Positions 1 through 13,140 of a stretch of DNA of 64,000 nt are shown one piece after another. Within the stretch, counting starts at the first letter, position 1. Each line of letters begins with the position of its first letter. Under the pieces are notes generated by a model. It was not told the DNA's origin. It made no database searches and worked only from the letters and a program-made list of their open reading frames with translations. A program made the position numbers and the translations under genes. Origin of the DNA: Rhopalosiphum padi (Eukaryota > Arthropoda > Insecta > Hemiptera > Aphididae); contig NC_083599.1 of assembly GCF_020882245.1 (NCBI RefSeq), forward strand, positions 16,502,865-16,566,864. Reading direction: 5' to 3'.

Positions 1-133
1 CACAAAAATCTGTAAATTATAACTAAATACATTTGAAAAATATGGAAAATGAACAGTCTTTATTCAAAAATAATTTTCAACTCAAACCCTTTATAAAAAA
101 AAAATAACATATATTACCTTTTTTCCATTTCAG

Positions 134-183
134 ATAATCCTTCTCGTTGGCTGGAATTCAACTGTATTCGTTATATTTATTAA
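134..183 (+). CDS. Candidate terminal exon (very tentative)
   Basis: A textbook-looking 3' splice site (pyrimidine tract then TTTCAG, ending at 133) precedes a short open stretch. Entered with two bases of a split codon it reads NPSRWLEFNCIRYIY and stops at 181-183; the first frame is also open for about 42 codons but is low in complexity. No partner exon is visible because the window starts just upstream. No family is recognised. A random sequence this AT-rich produces many such sites, so only a transcript would make this real. Confidence 0.12.
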
Positions 184-2080
184 GCTAATAATTAATAAAT
201 CACCAAAGAAAATATTACTAAATTACTTGATTAGAGATAATAATATTACTAATAAATAATTATTTCCACTTCACAACTCTCAAGCCTCTATTACTATTAT
301 GTATCATCAAACGATATTACTTATTGTACTATACATTATTAAATAGATTGTTTTGTTTAACGTTTTGCTCAATACAATCAAAAATAAATCTATTTACCCT
401 TTACAAAAATAGTTTTTCTTTAATATCGCTACCTTCAATCTTCACACCAGATTGGAAATATTATTATATATTTTATGCGTACTCACGGTGTATTATAAAT
501 AAATTACAAACGTAGGTACCAAGCTCACGCAATATCATTAAACACTAGTGTTAAATTATATTATTAAAATACAATATGGAAATAATATACCGACTTGACA
601 TTGCTTACCAAAACGTTATTGTTTCGGTTTATAAAATATTATTTATTACCAAAAGAATTATCATAAATTTCGCATAATTTATCACTAGGCATATTACCTA
701 TATCGTTATGTTATAAGCCCTATATATAATATCACGTGAGAAGTATATAACATATAAAACAAATATTTTTTTTTTACGTACATTATAGTATCATAGTCCA
801 GTAAATTCATGAAACGCATTATCTTGAACCACAGCCAACTCTGAAAATTGATTTTTTTATTTTAATTTGAGTGTTTCATTGTTAATGGCATTACGTATAT
901 GTATGTATTTACAAAACCAACCAGATTTTGTTTTCCCCTATTGAAATATATTTCACTGCATTAATCGAATGAGAATCCTTTCACGTAGGTACGCTGATTT
1001 AGTTTAATAACAACAACAATAATAGAATTTTCTATACGAATTCAATTTATATTTAAAAAATGTATTCTGCTTAACTCAATAATATTTCAAAAACAAAATG
1101 CTCATGAATTAATATTCTAATAATTGTATTAGTGTAGTAAGCGCTGTACAGGACACTGCGAAGGTTTATACTTTTAACGTATAATTATAATTTTAATAAC
1201 ATAGCACGTTTATTAGCCACGTCGAGCTTGATACGTTGATTGTTGAGATGGTGAGTTTGAAAGGAAAGAAAAATTATGGTTATTTTAGTAACATAATATG
1301 AAATGCCTACACACACTCGTACAATGAAATAAAAATCATATAAACAAACCGAGTGTTATAATACTGGCTCATATTATACTCGGTTATTATCATATTATAG
1401 TGTATATGATTCTAAACTATGAAAGACTTTAGTTTACAATAATGTTACCACATGATAAAATAAAATAGACTTCAGTCGACAAAGGCCACATAGTTATGCT
1501 TAGCCAGTGTTGAACTATGAATATCTGCTGACAACTAATAAGTGGTAGGTGCTCTACTTATATGAGTCATTATATTTTATTCTCATGTTAAATAAAATAA
1601 TGCTGGCTATTTTTTAGTAATACTTTATGTACATAAAATAAAACACTGTGTTTCAACCGCAGTATACTGAATAATATCAGAATAATAATTACGTATTCAT
1701 ACTGTACGTACATATACCGAGTATACCGTTTAAAATAACTTTCTATATTTAAACTTAGTGCATTGGTTTTGTTTATTTATTTTAATTTAAATATACTCGT
1801 TCAATATTCAACTGTGAAATTATTATCAAAATCATATTATTCCGTAGTATAGTACTATAGTATAATATTATGGAATACCATGTGTTCGTATTGAGAATAC
1901 GTCAGATCCTTGAGTATATATTTATTAGGTTTTAATATTTTTGGCGAACTCGTAACAATAATCATCGGATTCGTAGTTATATGTAAATTATATTTACATA
2001 TTATTATTATATTATACTATTATCTATGTACCTCAAATAAATATTAATCAGTAGTCGAACACCTATAGAAGTATTCACGT
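184..2080. other. AT-rich non-coding tract
   Basis: No gene, RNA or mobile element is recognised. The stretch is A/T-rich with short runs and scattered stops in all frames. The 63-codon open frame at 324-515 has a low-complexity translation and is not considered a gene. Confidence 0.6.
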
Positions 2081-2480
2081 GGTTGTCAGGCGTACAGTTT
2101 TGCCCGTTAGCTGATATTATAATAATAATGTTGATTATAATAATTATTATTGTTTCGTCGCCTTAACGACGAGATCCTGCGCGCATATTATGTAGGACAT
2201 TACGTGTGCGGGTAGTAATTATTACGGGTTCACGCTCACTAATGATATTCGGTACACAACGCGCGCAGATATACATCGCACGCGAACAAAGCAAAAACAA
2301 AAAATTGCCTATATATAACCCCTCGAAACGGCGTATTTGTAAGGGGCTCGACAGCTAAAGTCGCTATAATTCGAAAACGCCGAGCATCTAACCAGCGCCG
2401 TCGTTACATTCAATTTGCGTACACTATTACATTTGCATCATAGTTATTCTGCCCACGACTTCTCTGTTCGGTGTTTCTGC
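2081..2480. other. CpG-bearing block with TATA-like site
   Basis: Base composition shifts here to CpG-rich sequence (repeated CGCGC, CGTCG, ACGCG). It contains a TATATATAA box near 2309-2318 followed by a small C/G hairpin (CCCCT pairing with AGGGG). This could be a promoter-like or regulatory island, but no convincing initiator and no downstream coding exon is seen. Confidence 0.3.
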
Positions 2481-3830
2481 GAACAAACCAAAAACTATTT
2501 TTTTTTTTTTTTTGTGATATTACACACTGCATTTAGCGGAGACTGAAAATCTAGATTTTTATCGTACGGCCACACTAATAAATTTCAATACCATCAGCAT
2601 AAACATAATAATATTGTAAAGTACGAATGTCAACGCACAGCTCTATCTTATTAGTGAAGTTATTACACAGTTTACTTCTGTGTTATTTGTCGGTGTTGGA
2701 AGAACATTTTCTTCGTCCGTGTAAGAAAATGCTAGTATTATAATAGAGATGCGTAAAAGTCATAGAAGAAAAATAAGGGGGTAACGGAGGATTAGCAATA
2801 TCAAAAGAAAAAAAACTACTCGAAGACAATGTCTCACCGTCCAAAAATAAAAAAATACGAATAATAATAATAAATTTTTTAACACGTCCAAATGAAATAT
2901 ACATCAAATTATCAATTAGACTGAATTATTATTTTAGATTCTGAGTGAAGAGATCTATTGGTTTTACAAAGAAATGTATTTCTTCGTCTTTTTTTTTATT
3001 CTGTTAGCACATTTTAAGATATATTGACTCGTCCAAAAATGTATCTAAACAATATTTAGAATTTTTCAAAATTCTTTATAGTTTTACAAAAATTTGGAAA
3101 AAACTGTTGAAAATATTGGTCTATTTTTTCATACTGTCATCTTAATGGATTCAGCTCTGTTATTAAAATTCAACTGAACAATTTTAACTTCCCGAATTGT
3201 GGAATTTATTTTAAATACTTAAAAAACGAACTTAATTTTAATTACTTTAGTTAAGAACTTCAAATATATTGATCCAGATACTTTAAATTTTACAGATTAT
3301 CAAAAATTATCTATCGTAGGTTAGGTTACGGTTAGGTACGGTTCAAAATTACAATCTCTAATTATTAATTGTAATATAACATATACCATGATTCAAGGAA
3401 AACGGTAGTTTAAAAATACAATATTCTAGTTCCGTTTAGCATTTTATTTAGTCTTTTAATTTCGGTCAGGTTCGTTAACATATCAAAAAGTCTTAAAATT
3501 AAAAGTTTTAAATACAAAGTAAAATATTATAATGATTGGAATGTAGGCAAAGTCCCCGTGTATCTGTTTGGTACGATTATTTTACAAGATCGCGGTGATC
3601 TATTGATAGACGGTCTATCGCCAAAGTTTAAAGCGATTATGAAATGCGAAAAATCAAAAGTTTTCCTACAACAAATAGTGAAAAAGTGATACGAGTTGTA
3701 GGTTAGTAAATCGTGTAGGCTATATACGACTATAGGCTGGACTATAATATTAGAACACATAAACGATGAATTTATGGTATAGTGTTGTGCGCTTAAAACA
3801 ACGATATTTATTATTGTTTCGTTCGTGAGG
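2481..3830. other. AT-rich tract; one open frame, unrecognised
   Basis: Begins with a 16-T run at 2498-2513 and is otherwise AT-rich. A plus-strand frame stays open from about 3414 to 3686. Its second half (from about 3513) has a balanced, protein-like composition, with segments such as VPVYLFGTIILQDRGDLL and SPKFKAIMKCEKSKVFLQ, but no start codon and no recognised family. It may be a decayed transposon or gene fragment, or chance. Confidence 0.3.
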
Positions 3831-4017
3831 CGACGTCGTTATCGAAAAGTTGACACAAACTTATCGACTGGGGTGAATAAAAAACGACCCTAAATAAACA
3901 ATATACGTATACACGAGCATAAGTCGTAATAATGTTCACTAGTCATCAAACGCTATGCCACAATAATATTTAGCACAAAATGATAGCAAACATAATATTA
4001 TATTATACATTATTGAT

Positions 4018-4038
4018 ATTATTATTATTATTATTATT
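4018..4038. repeat. (ATT)7 microsatellite
   Basis: Seven uninterrupted ATT units. Confidence 0.95.
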
Positions 4039-4480
4039 CTCTATTGTGATTGCATTTGATTTCGTACAATAGCGGTTCGTTTCCCGCGCGGTCATATTAC
4101 GTTATTATTATTTATTATAATCGCATAGAAGAAAAAAAATGTATTGGCCATTTCGTAATATTGTGGTACTATGGACCGTCCCGCTGCTACTTATATGGAA
4201 AACGATTGTGGTACCTAATACAATGATACAGGTGCTGTTTAAAATAATCATAATCGTTATTGATATTGCAATACGATGTTCACGTATCGGTACGAATAAC
4301 TATAAGCAGTCGTCACCACAGTTCCCGTCAGCCGGTGATTCGGGTAAAAAGTCAAATAAATTTTAAAAATAAAAATCACATTGTCCACACACACACGATA
4401 ATACTCATATTGTTTAATATATTACTATTAAAAAAACGACTGCATTGTGTGTTTTTCTGACCGTCTCGCAGCAAGTCCAC

Positions 4481-4500
4481 CACACACACACACACACACA
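4481..4500. repeat. (CA)10 microsatellite
   Basis: Ten uninterrupted CA units. Confidence 0.95.
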
Positions 4501-4871
4501 CGAATACACACGATATTATCATTTTAATTCTCTGGGACGCGTTTTTTTTTTTTTTTTACGTCCGCCTATACAATAGAGAAAAAACATAACGTAATTAAAC
4601 GCGCGCGCACACGAAACAGACGCGATCGTATCTGTCAAACCTACCTGGCCGCCGTGCGGCGTTCGACTATCCGCGTCGTCGTAATGGCAGCCGACGACGG
4701 ACAACCGTTTGCTGTGTCGACGACAACGACGACACATAATAATAATATTTATAATATTATTGTTCGAAAATAACGCTTCGTGTGTGGCTGCTCGGTAGGC
4801 ACATCATTATTTATTATTATTGTTGTTACTAGACAATTAAATTATGCGTGTTCGCTTAATAATAATATTAC

Positions 4872-4891
4872 TATATATATATATATATATA
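4872..4891. repeat. (TA)10 microsatellite
   Basis: Ten uninterrupted TA units. Confidence 0.95.
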
Positions 4892-5340
4892 CGGGGCGAC
4901 TAATCACATTATCATATACTTTATTATATAATAATATTACGTACAGTACGTACAGGTACTGTAATAAATAAGTTACGCCGTCCCTTTCATTACACGCGCA
5001 CACGATATGCCTACCTATAAAACGCCGTCGTCGCGTAATAATAATTATTACCGTTCAAAAAACCTGAATAATTAACAGCCGGCGACGAAGACAAAGATTT
5101 CTTTGGCCGTTGTTCGGGCAGCGAGTCGCGCGTGTATACAATGGGCGCGACGGGATCACCGATCGTAATCGTCCGCGGGTACGAGTGTTATAGTTGTATT
5201 ATAACAATCGTAATAGCATTCAGACAATACGATTGCGGCTGCGGCGGCGGCAACAATACTATAATAATAATAATAATAATATTATTTTAATATAATAGTA
5301 TAATAATGCAAGTCGTATGCGACCAAATCGCCGTCGTCTC

Positions 5341-7080
5341 TGAGAATCGAATATCATGTGAGGTGAAAAATAATTATTAAACAACGATTTATAACAATAT
5401 AATGGTATAATAATAATACGAACTAGCTGTTAGTATTATTATTATTATTATTTTATGTTTAATAACCGATAATTGGTGTTTGGATCGATTTTGAAAACTG
5501 AATTGCATCTATTGATGTATTAACTGTCAGTTGCTTGTAATCTATCACTGGATAATATGCTCATTTATCATAATTTACTGTACCTATAAGTTATAACTAT
5601 GTATATGTATACGCATGTTGGTCAATTTGCCTAATATATTGTCATTGGTCTCCCCCGAGAACGAATTGACCTATTATCAAACTATTCAAACTTAAAACCA
5701 ATGTGTTTATATTATGTATCATTGTTGCATGCAAATAGAGATATTTTAAAAAATTCAATGCACAAACACAGATAATGTTCATAACTTTTTGTTTGATAAT
5801 AACTCAATTCACTCGATTGATGTAAAAGCTAACGACACGAAATGTTTTCTACTAAAAGCGAATGCACTAAGTTTTGGTCGGTTCGAAGATAAAAAGCCAA
5901 TATTTAATTAGTTATAAATAAGCCAAGGTGATATTATAGACGAATTAATCTGAAAGACTTAGTATCGCTATTACCCTTAGGCATTATTGGGCAGTAGTCG
6001 TGCTTCTGACGAGGTTGTGAGGTTGTGCTATCACATGTAGTGACTGTGTATTCCGGTTATCCAAGTTAAAAGTAACTACAAAGAAATTTGGTCGTATGCT
6101 GTGTCGCTGTGACATGATAATATCGTTATAAATCATATAATATAATATTGTATTATAGTACCTACACAATACTAAACTATGTTATAATACGGTGTCATGT
6201 TTGGACACGAAACTGTCATTTACACTGTCAGACTTCAGTGAGCCGACAGATACACGCACTGCAATCTTCGAAAAATACAAATATCTATATTGTCCTGAAG
6301 GGATTGAAGACGTACATATAATACTTAAACCATCGCACACCTTTAAAATATATTTTTTAATTTTATTCTTGTACAACTATTGTAGTATCTTACCCGTAAC
6401 AGCTGATGCATAGTATCTTTAATATTAAATACAATTAATTTGAGTGTAGCTGTGCTGTAAACGCGAATCATATTGCTATTTACTGACTATGCCAGTCTGA
6501 CTTGCAAACACATACTTTATTAACACCTATTTAATATTATTATGTACTTTACTTAACAAGCCTTAAATCTTTCAATCCGGGAAAATCATTGTTAAAAACA
6601 CTAACTTTGTGATTGCGTAATTATAGAAAAATCTAGAAGGATAATAAAGCAAAATATAAATAGAATAATATTAAAAAAAAAAGTCATCATCAATTATTAT
6701 GTATTGTTGGTAATACAATAACAATAAGTGTGATAATTGGCCATAATCGTGAAATGATGAGGAAATGCTACAGTCTATACTATTATAGGTACACGTTTAT
6801 TATAATATGTATTATAGTTTATAATTATTATACGTAATTAAACTTACGTACTATTAATTTCAAAAAGTAGTACGTACATCGTACATGAATAATATTGTTT
6901 AGTTAAGGAATTTTTCAAGCAAATAAACGCTTTAATACATTTTTTTTTCTCCGAGTCAATTTTGGAATGTTCTGAGAACGCCCGACAGAAAAACCTGGAC
7001 ACGCCTATGGTTTTAAGAAGTAATTCGAGGGTATAACTACTAAAAGATTTACATTTTTACGAAGGGCCATGTTACCAAAC
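5341..7080. other. AT-rich tract without recognised gene
   Basis: No family or RNA is recognised. Two frames look more protein-like than their surroundings: about 5750-5924 plus (no start codon; contains DVKANDTKCFLLKANALSF) and 6192-6413 plus. Both are of a length expected by chance and are not called as genes. Confidence 0.45.
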
Positions 7081-7454
7081 CGCTTTATGTGCGGTTCGGC
7101 AAACCATGCGTAGGAACGCAAAACGTCGGATTATTTTTAAAGGTTTCGAAAACTTTTAAACTTTTCATTATTTATGGACGTCATTTATTCAAAAAGACAG
7201 AATTTGCTAACTCGTTCTAGCTACGTCTGCAATTCGGCGATACTTTGCAGGATAAAATGCACGCGCATATATACACACATAGTATTATACACATACGCTT
7301 ACGCGCGCGTGTAAAACGCACACTGCATATATACACTCTCACACGTCCGCGTACGTATATATGTATATAATATTGCACACATACATTTTATAATTTATAA
7401 CTCGTGTCTACATAAATCAACCATAGCACTGCAGCGGAGGACCGTGTGTAATGT

Positions 7455-7475
7455 ATTATTATTATTATTATTATT
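7455..7475. repeat. (ATT)7 microsatellite
   Basis: Seven ATT units, followed 20 bases later by a TA run. Confidence 0.95.
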
Positions 7476-7496
7476 ACTGCACAAGTATATGCATAA

Positions 7497-7516
7497 TATA
7501 TATATATATATATATA
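7497..7516. repeat. (TA)10 microsatellite
   Basis: Ten uninterrupted TA units. Confidence 0.95.
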
Positions 7517-7814
7517 ATAATGCACAATGATGTATATATAGGCGAGCATATCACATTCGCGTTTACGCGTACTACTTACAAATAGCACACAGTCGAAACG
7601 GCATACAACGAGCAGCATACCTATAGCTATATATTATTATACACACATAATATAACAATATATATATACATTCGAAAAGCGTTTTGCATACTTACTATAT
7701 ACGTATATATTGCAGTCATTATCTAACGACCACTTTGATTAGCGTGTTCTATACTTATAAACGTATTATTATATATATATATACACGCGGAGGGTCTTAA
7801 ATAATGTATTATAT

Positions 7815-7832
7815 TATATATATATATATATA
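7815..7832. repeat. (TA)9 microsatellite
   Basis: Nine TA units within a longer TA-dominated segment. Confidence 0.9.
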
Positions 7833-7902
7833 TGTATATCACGTATAATCGGACAATAACGTAGTAGAACACAGTTTTCGTATATATTTAAATCTTTGGT
7901 AT

Positions 7903-7923
7903 ATTATTATTATTATTATTATT
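7903..7923. repeat. (ATT)7 microsatellite
   Basis: Seven ATT units; a second ATT array starts 27 bases later. Confidence 0.95.
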
Positions 7924-7949
7924 TTATGCGGCCACGTGTTTGCCATCAT

Positions 7950-7976
7950 ATTATTATTATTATTATTATTATTATT
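7950..7976. repeat. (ATT)9 microsatellite
   Basis: Nine uninterrupted ATT units. Confidence 0.95.
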
Positions 7977-9094
7977 ATGTAGTTATATATATATACGAAA
8001 TCGGATTTCTCGTTCGGCTCGCGATACGATCGCATCGCGCGTCTCCGCGGTGATATATTATGACAATATTATAATATTACCCGTAGAACGTCGCTGCAGC
8101 AGTGTTATAATGACGACGACGGGACGGATGACTGAAATATATTACTCTATTTACCAGCTATATGTATAATATTATATCTCGTCCACCGTCGTTTTGCATA
8201 CACAAACGGCGACGACGACAATAATTAGACGACAGCGTCGTATTATTGTATATTATAGTTATTAATATTATTATTTTATATCGTATAATAATATTATCGA
8301 CGCACTCGATACGCCGCGTTATTATTTTTTTCGTGATATCGAGTCGACGAGCGTGTAGTCGTATAAGGGCCGAACGAAGAACGCGAATCACACGATGAGA
8401 CAATATTATTATTATTATTCGGTGTAGTCGCTGTAACGCGGTCCGCGGACGAGTGCCACGGTAATAGTGTAATGTTCCCACGGTCTTGACGCGACCGAAT
8501 CGTGTGCAAACACTGCACAGACGATCGGTATTATAATAGTACCTACATATTATTATTATTAATATATATATATTATATTATTGGGATAAGACTACGAGAG
8601 TTTCGTTACGATCGCACTCGTCCTCCGCCATTCGGATGTATCGGAGTGGACGAACATGAAAAACGGAACATTTAAATTTATTTACGTTCGTCGTGCCGAA
8701 CCGTACGGCGGTGCGTCGACGAAAATCGTCCGTCACGTGCGGCAGCAAAGTGACGAAATCGTCATGGGAACGCGGACGTAATATTATTACAACTGAAGTA
8801 GAAGTGCACGTGTAATAATACGAACAATTTGCTATACCCGTCTTGTCGAGTCACAGCTGTAGTGATGATAATAATAATATTACACTATTCGCACTGTATA
8901 CGCGCGTTCGACGAGCGAGGACACCGCGTGTATCGGTCACCACACCCGAAGGCGAGACGTTAAATTAACCATATCAATTATATAGCCGACTGATCGTCGG
9001 TTTTCCAATAACTCGGCACGCTTTTCCGCGGTATCCGCCGTAACCCTCGATCCGGTCAGATTAGGTCAGGACCCTCGCCGGCGTGTTTTTTTAT

Positions 9095-9119
9095 CGTGAT
9101 ATTACATTATAATATCACG
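9095..9119. repeat. Perfect short hairpin at a MITE edge
   Basis: CGTGATATT, a 7-base spacer, then AATATCACG: a perfect 9-bp stem. Its right arm overlaps the left terminus of the hAT-like unit at 9116, so it may be a hairpin in the pre-insertion site or chance in ATATTAT-rich DNA. Confidence 0.6.
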
Positions 9120-9482
9120 GGTAGCCAACTTAAATAGACTTGTGATCGACTTCCGAGATTTTCTAGGTTGTCGCGATCGACCAGAAAAAAAAACAAAGGT
9201 TGTCAATAAACAAAAAATATATTATAATATATACAATAATTGTACATGCGTGTTACACTTCTTTTATTCGATAGCTGTGTATATTATATAATCTCGTTTT
9301 CAATAGTAAGTTATTTATTGCTTTTTTCTAAATATAATTTTTATATTAGTGGGATATACAAAATATATATAGTTACAAATTTACAAAAACAAAAAAAAAA
9401 TATTTTAATTGTTTTCGGAAAAAAATTCAAAAATTTAAGAAAATGCGAAAGGGTGTCGCGATCGACTGGTTGGCCACCCCTA
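9116..9482. mobile_element. Decayed hAT-like MITE
   Basis: The left end reads CACGGGTAGCCAAC and the reverse complement of the right end reads TAGGGGTGGCCAACC. Both resemble the CAGGGGTGGCCAACC-type terminus common in hAT-superfamily elements. Inside both ends lie related subterminal stretches containing GTCGCGATCGAC (about 9169-9182 and 9454-9467). About 367 bp long, with no transposase; the interior frame at 9240-9524 runs out past the element and is not a gene. The flanking octamers (TATAATAT and CAGCATAT) match at only five of eight positions, so the target duplication is weak. Confidence 0.55.
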
Positions 9483-10260
9483 CAGCATATTTACGACCGA
9501 AACTCATCGCCGATATTCTCGTGATCGAGTGCAGTGTGATTTATAATAATAATAACATCATCACGAAATGATTTTGATTTAACGGGTTATCGGCGGCGAC
9601 GCACTAATCGTCGCAGAAACAGCGCGCGCCACTGCAGTGCACAGCAGCCGTATGGACTTTGTGCGTTGATCTCGCGCGGCGCGCATTGTTCGGTTTATCC
9701 ATTCTCTATGGCGGAGTATCCGACGCCGGACATGTACACACATAAATTATTATTATAAACGCATGTATAATATAATAATAATATACTGTATATGATGCGC
9801 GTAGTACAATGTGAATTTATAACGCCCTAGATTTATTTCTGCAGGCGTTACGAATGTTCCGCTCCGGTGCGTGCTTTTCTCTGTTTCTCTGTTTATTTTT
9901 CTTTCTTTTTTTTTTTTATCTTTTTTCTAAAAATAATAATATTGTTTATCTAATGGATTTAATTTACTAAACGCGTTTTTACTATCGCCGGTTTGCATTT
10001 GCTACGCGAATAGAAAATTAATTTGTATAAATTAACGAATAAACAACGATTTCGGGATAGAAGAATACAGCCGGGGCGCGTTGTGTACACACGCTCCGGT
10101 ATACTGAAATTGATTAAAACGAAATTCTGCACACATGTAGTATTATAGTCCCGCCGCGCACGGGGGTGAGTAAGTACTAAGTGCACACAACGACTTATAA
10201 CATAATAATGATTATTCATACGATTTCATGACGTGTAGAAAATAATATAAAATTAAGTCA
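9483..10260. other. CpG-bearing block without recognised gene
   Basis: CGCGC-rich sequence with a T-rich run near 9905-9920. A good splice-donor-like GGGTGAGTAAG occurs near 10165, but no convincing exon precedes it. The frame at 9959-10219 minus is not recognised. Confidence 0.4.
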
Positions 10261-13140
10261 ACACAAGTCATTTTAAATCAGACGCATTTTAATAGCGCAC
10301 CTGTAATATATTATTGATCTTGACATGGCATCATTACGCGCATTTATGTTTACCTAACCTATTTTTCATTTCATTTCATTTCATTTTTTTTTTTTTTTTT
10401 TTTTAATATTACAAAATCAACTTAATTATTATTCTTTTGTATTGACGTATTATTGTAGTATTATTGCTTGGTATCGTGTCTTAATAAAGAGCAATAACTA
10501 TTGAAATATATTAATTCAAATAAAATTAATATTGAACGCATATAGACCATTATCATTATTTCGAATCGTTTCACTTTGGAAAACACCATCATTCGAAATG
10601 CATTACATTTTATAAATACTACAATAATATTATAATTAGACGCGCAAAAGAGCGTCTCCGATATTAATTGATTTTAAAACAATTTTATTATGTTTTATAA
10701 CTTAATGTAGATGGGAACAAGTATTTAATTTTTAACGTTAATATTAAATTTCATCCGAGTAATTTGTATTTTAATCAAATTATATTATAGGAGGTACATA
10801 TACAATATTTTTTAATTGTCAATTGAATATTTATACACTCATTTAAAACTCCATTAGTACTCGGAAATTATTAATTAGTATTTATATGTATTTGATTCAA
10901 TAAAATAATGTTTTGTTACTACTCGATTAGACAGAAATATTATTTATATAATAAAAAAAAATATAATAACTATTATAATCCCTTTTTTTAGTTTACGAGT
11001 AAACTATAAAATATAACTATAATATAACTTTGTTTTAATTATAAAACGATTTTATGTAATTCGATGGTCTTACCAAATCAAATGACATTCTTATTTTTTG
11101 TCTTGAAATTCATTAATTTATTACTATGCATTTGTTTGTGTAACAAAAACATACCAGCTGACCTTGATTTTCAATTAGCGTTTTCTTGAGGATCACATTA
11201 ATAATCTTGAAGACGGGTGCAGTTACAGGTAGGAAACAGGTATAACTAAAAAAAAACTACTTAAATATTTTTAACTCAACTGACTACTAATTTAAAAAAA
11301 AAAAAAAAAAAACAATAATTTATATTAGTTTCGTAGCGGAAAGCTAAAAGAAAGTAAACATTCTAAAAAATCTTTTATTTTTTTAAAGCAATTATTATTG
11401 GATGGAATGAGTTCTTTTCTTTTTCCCAAACTAAATGTTCGGTCTATTCGTATCTCTTCTCAACAGACGCTCGATTCCCATATTGCCGCATCAATAATAA
11501 TGACTTATAATAATGTATTATGCAAGTCCATATCATACTACCTACGTAATACACCGGTGTGTCGTATATAACATCATGTACCTAATAAATGTATATTATA
11601 AATTATATGCCCGTTTTCGTTGTGGACTTTTGTCTATTATACATAAGTTGTATATATTGATAAATTGTTAATTCGTTCATCTCCAAACTTTATATCTACT
11701 ATAGAATTTCAACTTTGCAACTGTATTATTAGTACTATCTTCGTCGTTGCCATTGCATTAATCCATTCTGTCAATCAGATGATATGCTATTATTATACAA
11801 AATAATTTATGTGTCCTACCTTGGAATAAACCGGTATTATACAAATAAATCACATAGTATATAAATAATTGTATGTTTTGCTATTTAAAAATCTAAAATT
11901 ATAATTCAGGTCATATCCCTGTAGAGGTTTCTGTGATATTCCTCTATAATCAACACTTTTTTTCCTACAACAAGTCTTACTATTTTGTATATATTTTTTT
12001 TTTCAAAGAAAATAACAAAGGCACAAAAACCCTGTATTAAATTTAATTTAAATTTCTTTTTTTTTTTTGCTACCTAAAAATTAACTGTATGAATACAAAA
12101 TACGAGGCGCTAAAAACAGTTATTTTTTCTACATTGGAGTTACATTAAGATTATTATGAAACGAGAAGTGGCCAATTATTTATTCTAGCATCCCATATTG
12201 TCTAATTTCAACATATTAAAACTGAAATACTTATTTTTTTTTCCATATATACATAAAGTATTATCAAGAAAAAAATATAATTGTATAAAATAAGAGCGTA
12301 TCTACGTAGTACATAATTAGGAATTTTCAATAATTACTTAGTATAATAATTATAAAAGCAAAAAACTTTTGGAAGATAATGGACATTAACCCCATGCCGT
12401 GATATACTATGGGTCTATGGATAATGCAATATCGTTTCTTAAAAATAAAAATACATTAGTACCTACCTATAATTTAAAAATCTGAACTCAGCTTATACAT
12501 AAAACTTTTACTATTTAAAAAAAAAGTTCTCTTAAAGTAATATAATTTATAGCATCACTTAAATTCCATTCTTAGTTACGTGGGAAAAAAATTACGCCAC
12601 AATTTCAGAAACACAATTTGTTTCATTCTGTAGTTTTGCATATTAATACGTCATATTAGTACAAACATTACTTATTATTATGCTGCGTTGAATATTCATA
12701 CACCTAAAATGAATTAAAATATAGCCTTACTTATAATTATGAAAAAGAAAAATCAAATTATATGTGCACAAAGTGAGTTAAAAATATTATACTGCGTATA
12801 GTTAATAATAAAAAAATTTAAAAACTATGAATATCTTCTCGGGTGTTAACAACACATCATTAAGTAAAACATAAAAAACTTGAATGTATAGTTTAGTTTT
12901 TTGTATAGTTTTTGAAATGTATAAGTATATATTTTATTTTCATGAATAAAAGGTGAATATTTCATCATGAAACAGTAATTTCATTATTAAATCTATAATC
13001 CTTAGCAGTCTGTTGTTGGGGAAAAATCTCGATGCATATAGAAATTTAATATCAAATCAGTAATTAATTTTAACAATTTATTAAATACATATTGACCGAA
13101 CAAATTACTATTTCGTGTTAAAAAAAATTAGCCTAAATAT
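10261..13140. other. Quiet AT-rich tract
   Basis: Nothing recognised beyond a short ATTTC-type repeat followed by a long T run (about 10365-10404) and an A run (about 11294-11312). No open frame of at least 60 codons lies in the stretch. Confidence 0.6.

Larger units (their letters stand above)
3831..5340. other. CpG-bearing, microsatellite-rich block
   Basis: CGTCG/ACGCG-rich sequence interleaved with ATT, CA and TA repeats and CGG-type runs (around 5237-5250). Overlapping short open frames on both strands (4139-4366, 4260-4460, 4519-4737) run across simple repeats and are treated as chance. Nothing else is recognised. Confidence 0.5.
7081..9094. other. Dense microsatellite and CpG block
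   Basis: A highly repetitive segment of ATT, TA, ATATAC and CGTCG-type sequence. Open frames at 7388-7618, 7936-8169, 8158-8481 and 8294-8518 are translations of these repeats (runs of I, Y, R) and overlap on opposite strands, so none is called. Confidence 0.6.

Noticed and set aside
3318..3342. GGTTAGG-like bases resembling insect telomere repeat TTAGG
   Set aside because: Only a few irregular units, not a tandem array; the same short motif at 60685 is isolated.
6192..6413. 73-codon frame with a fairly balanced start
   Set aside because: A 64-codon frame covers the opposite strand, there are no splice signals and no family is recognised.
6980..7010. GGACACGCCTATGG resembling a MITE end
   Set aside because: No matching inverted end was found nearby.
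10463..10485. TATTGCTTGGT similar to the 5' part of miR-137
   Set aside because: Match ends after nine bases and no hairpin precursor is visible.
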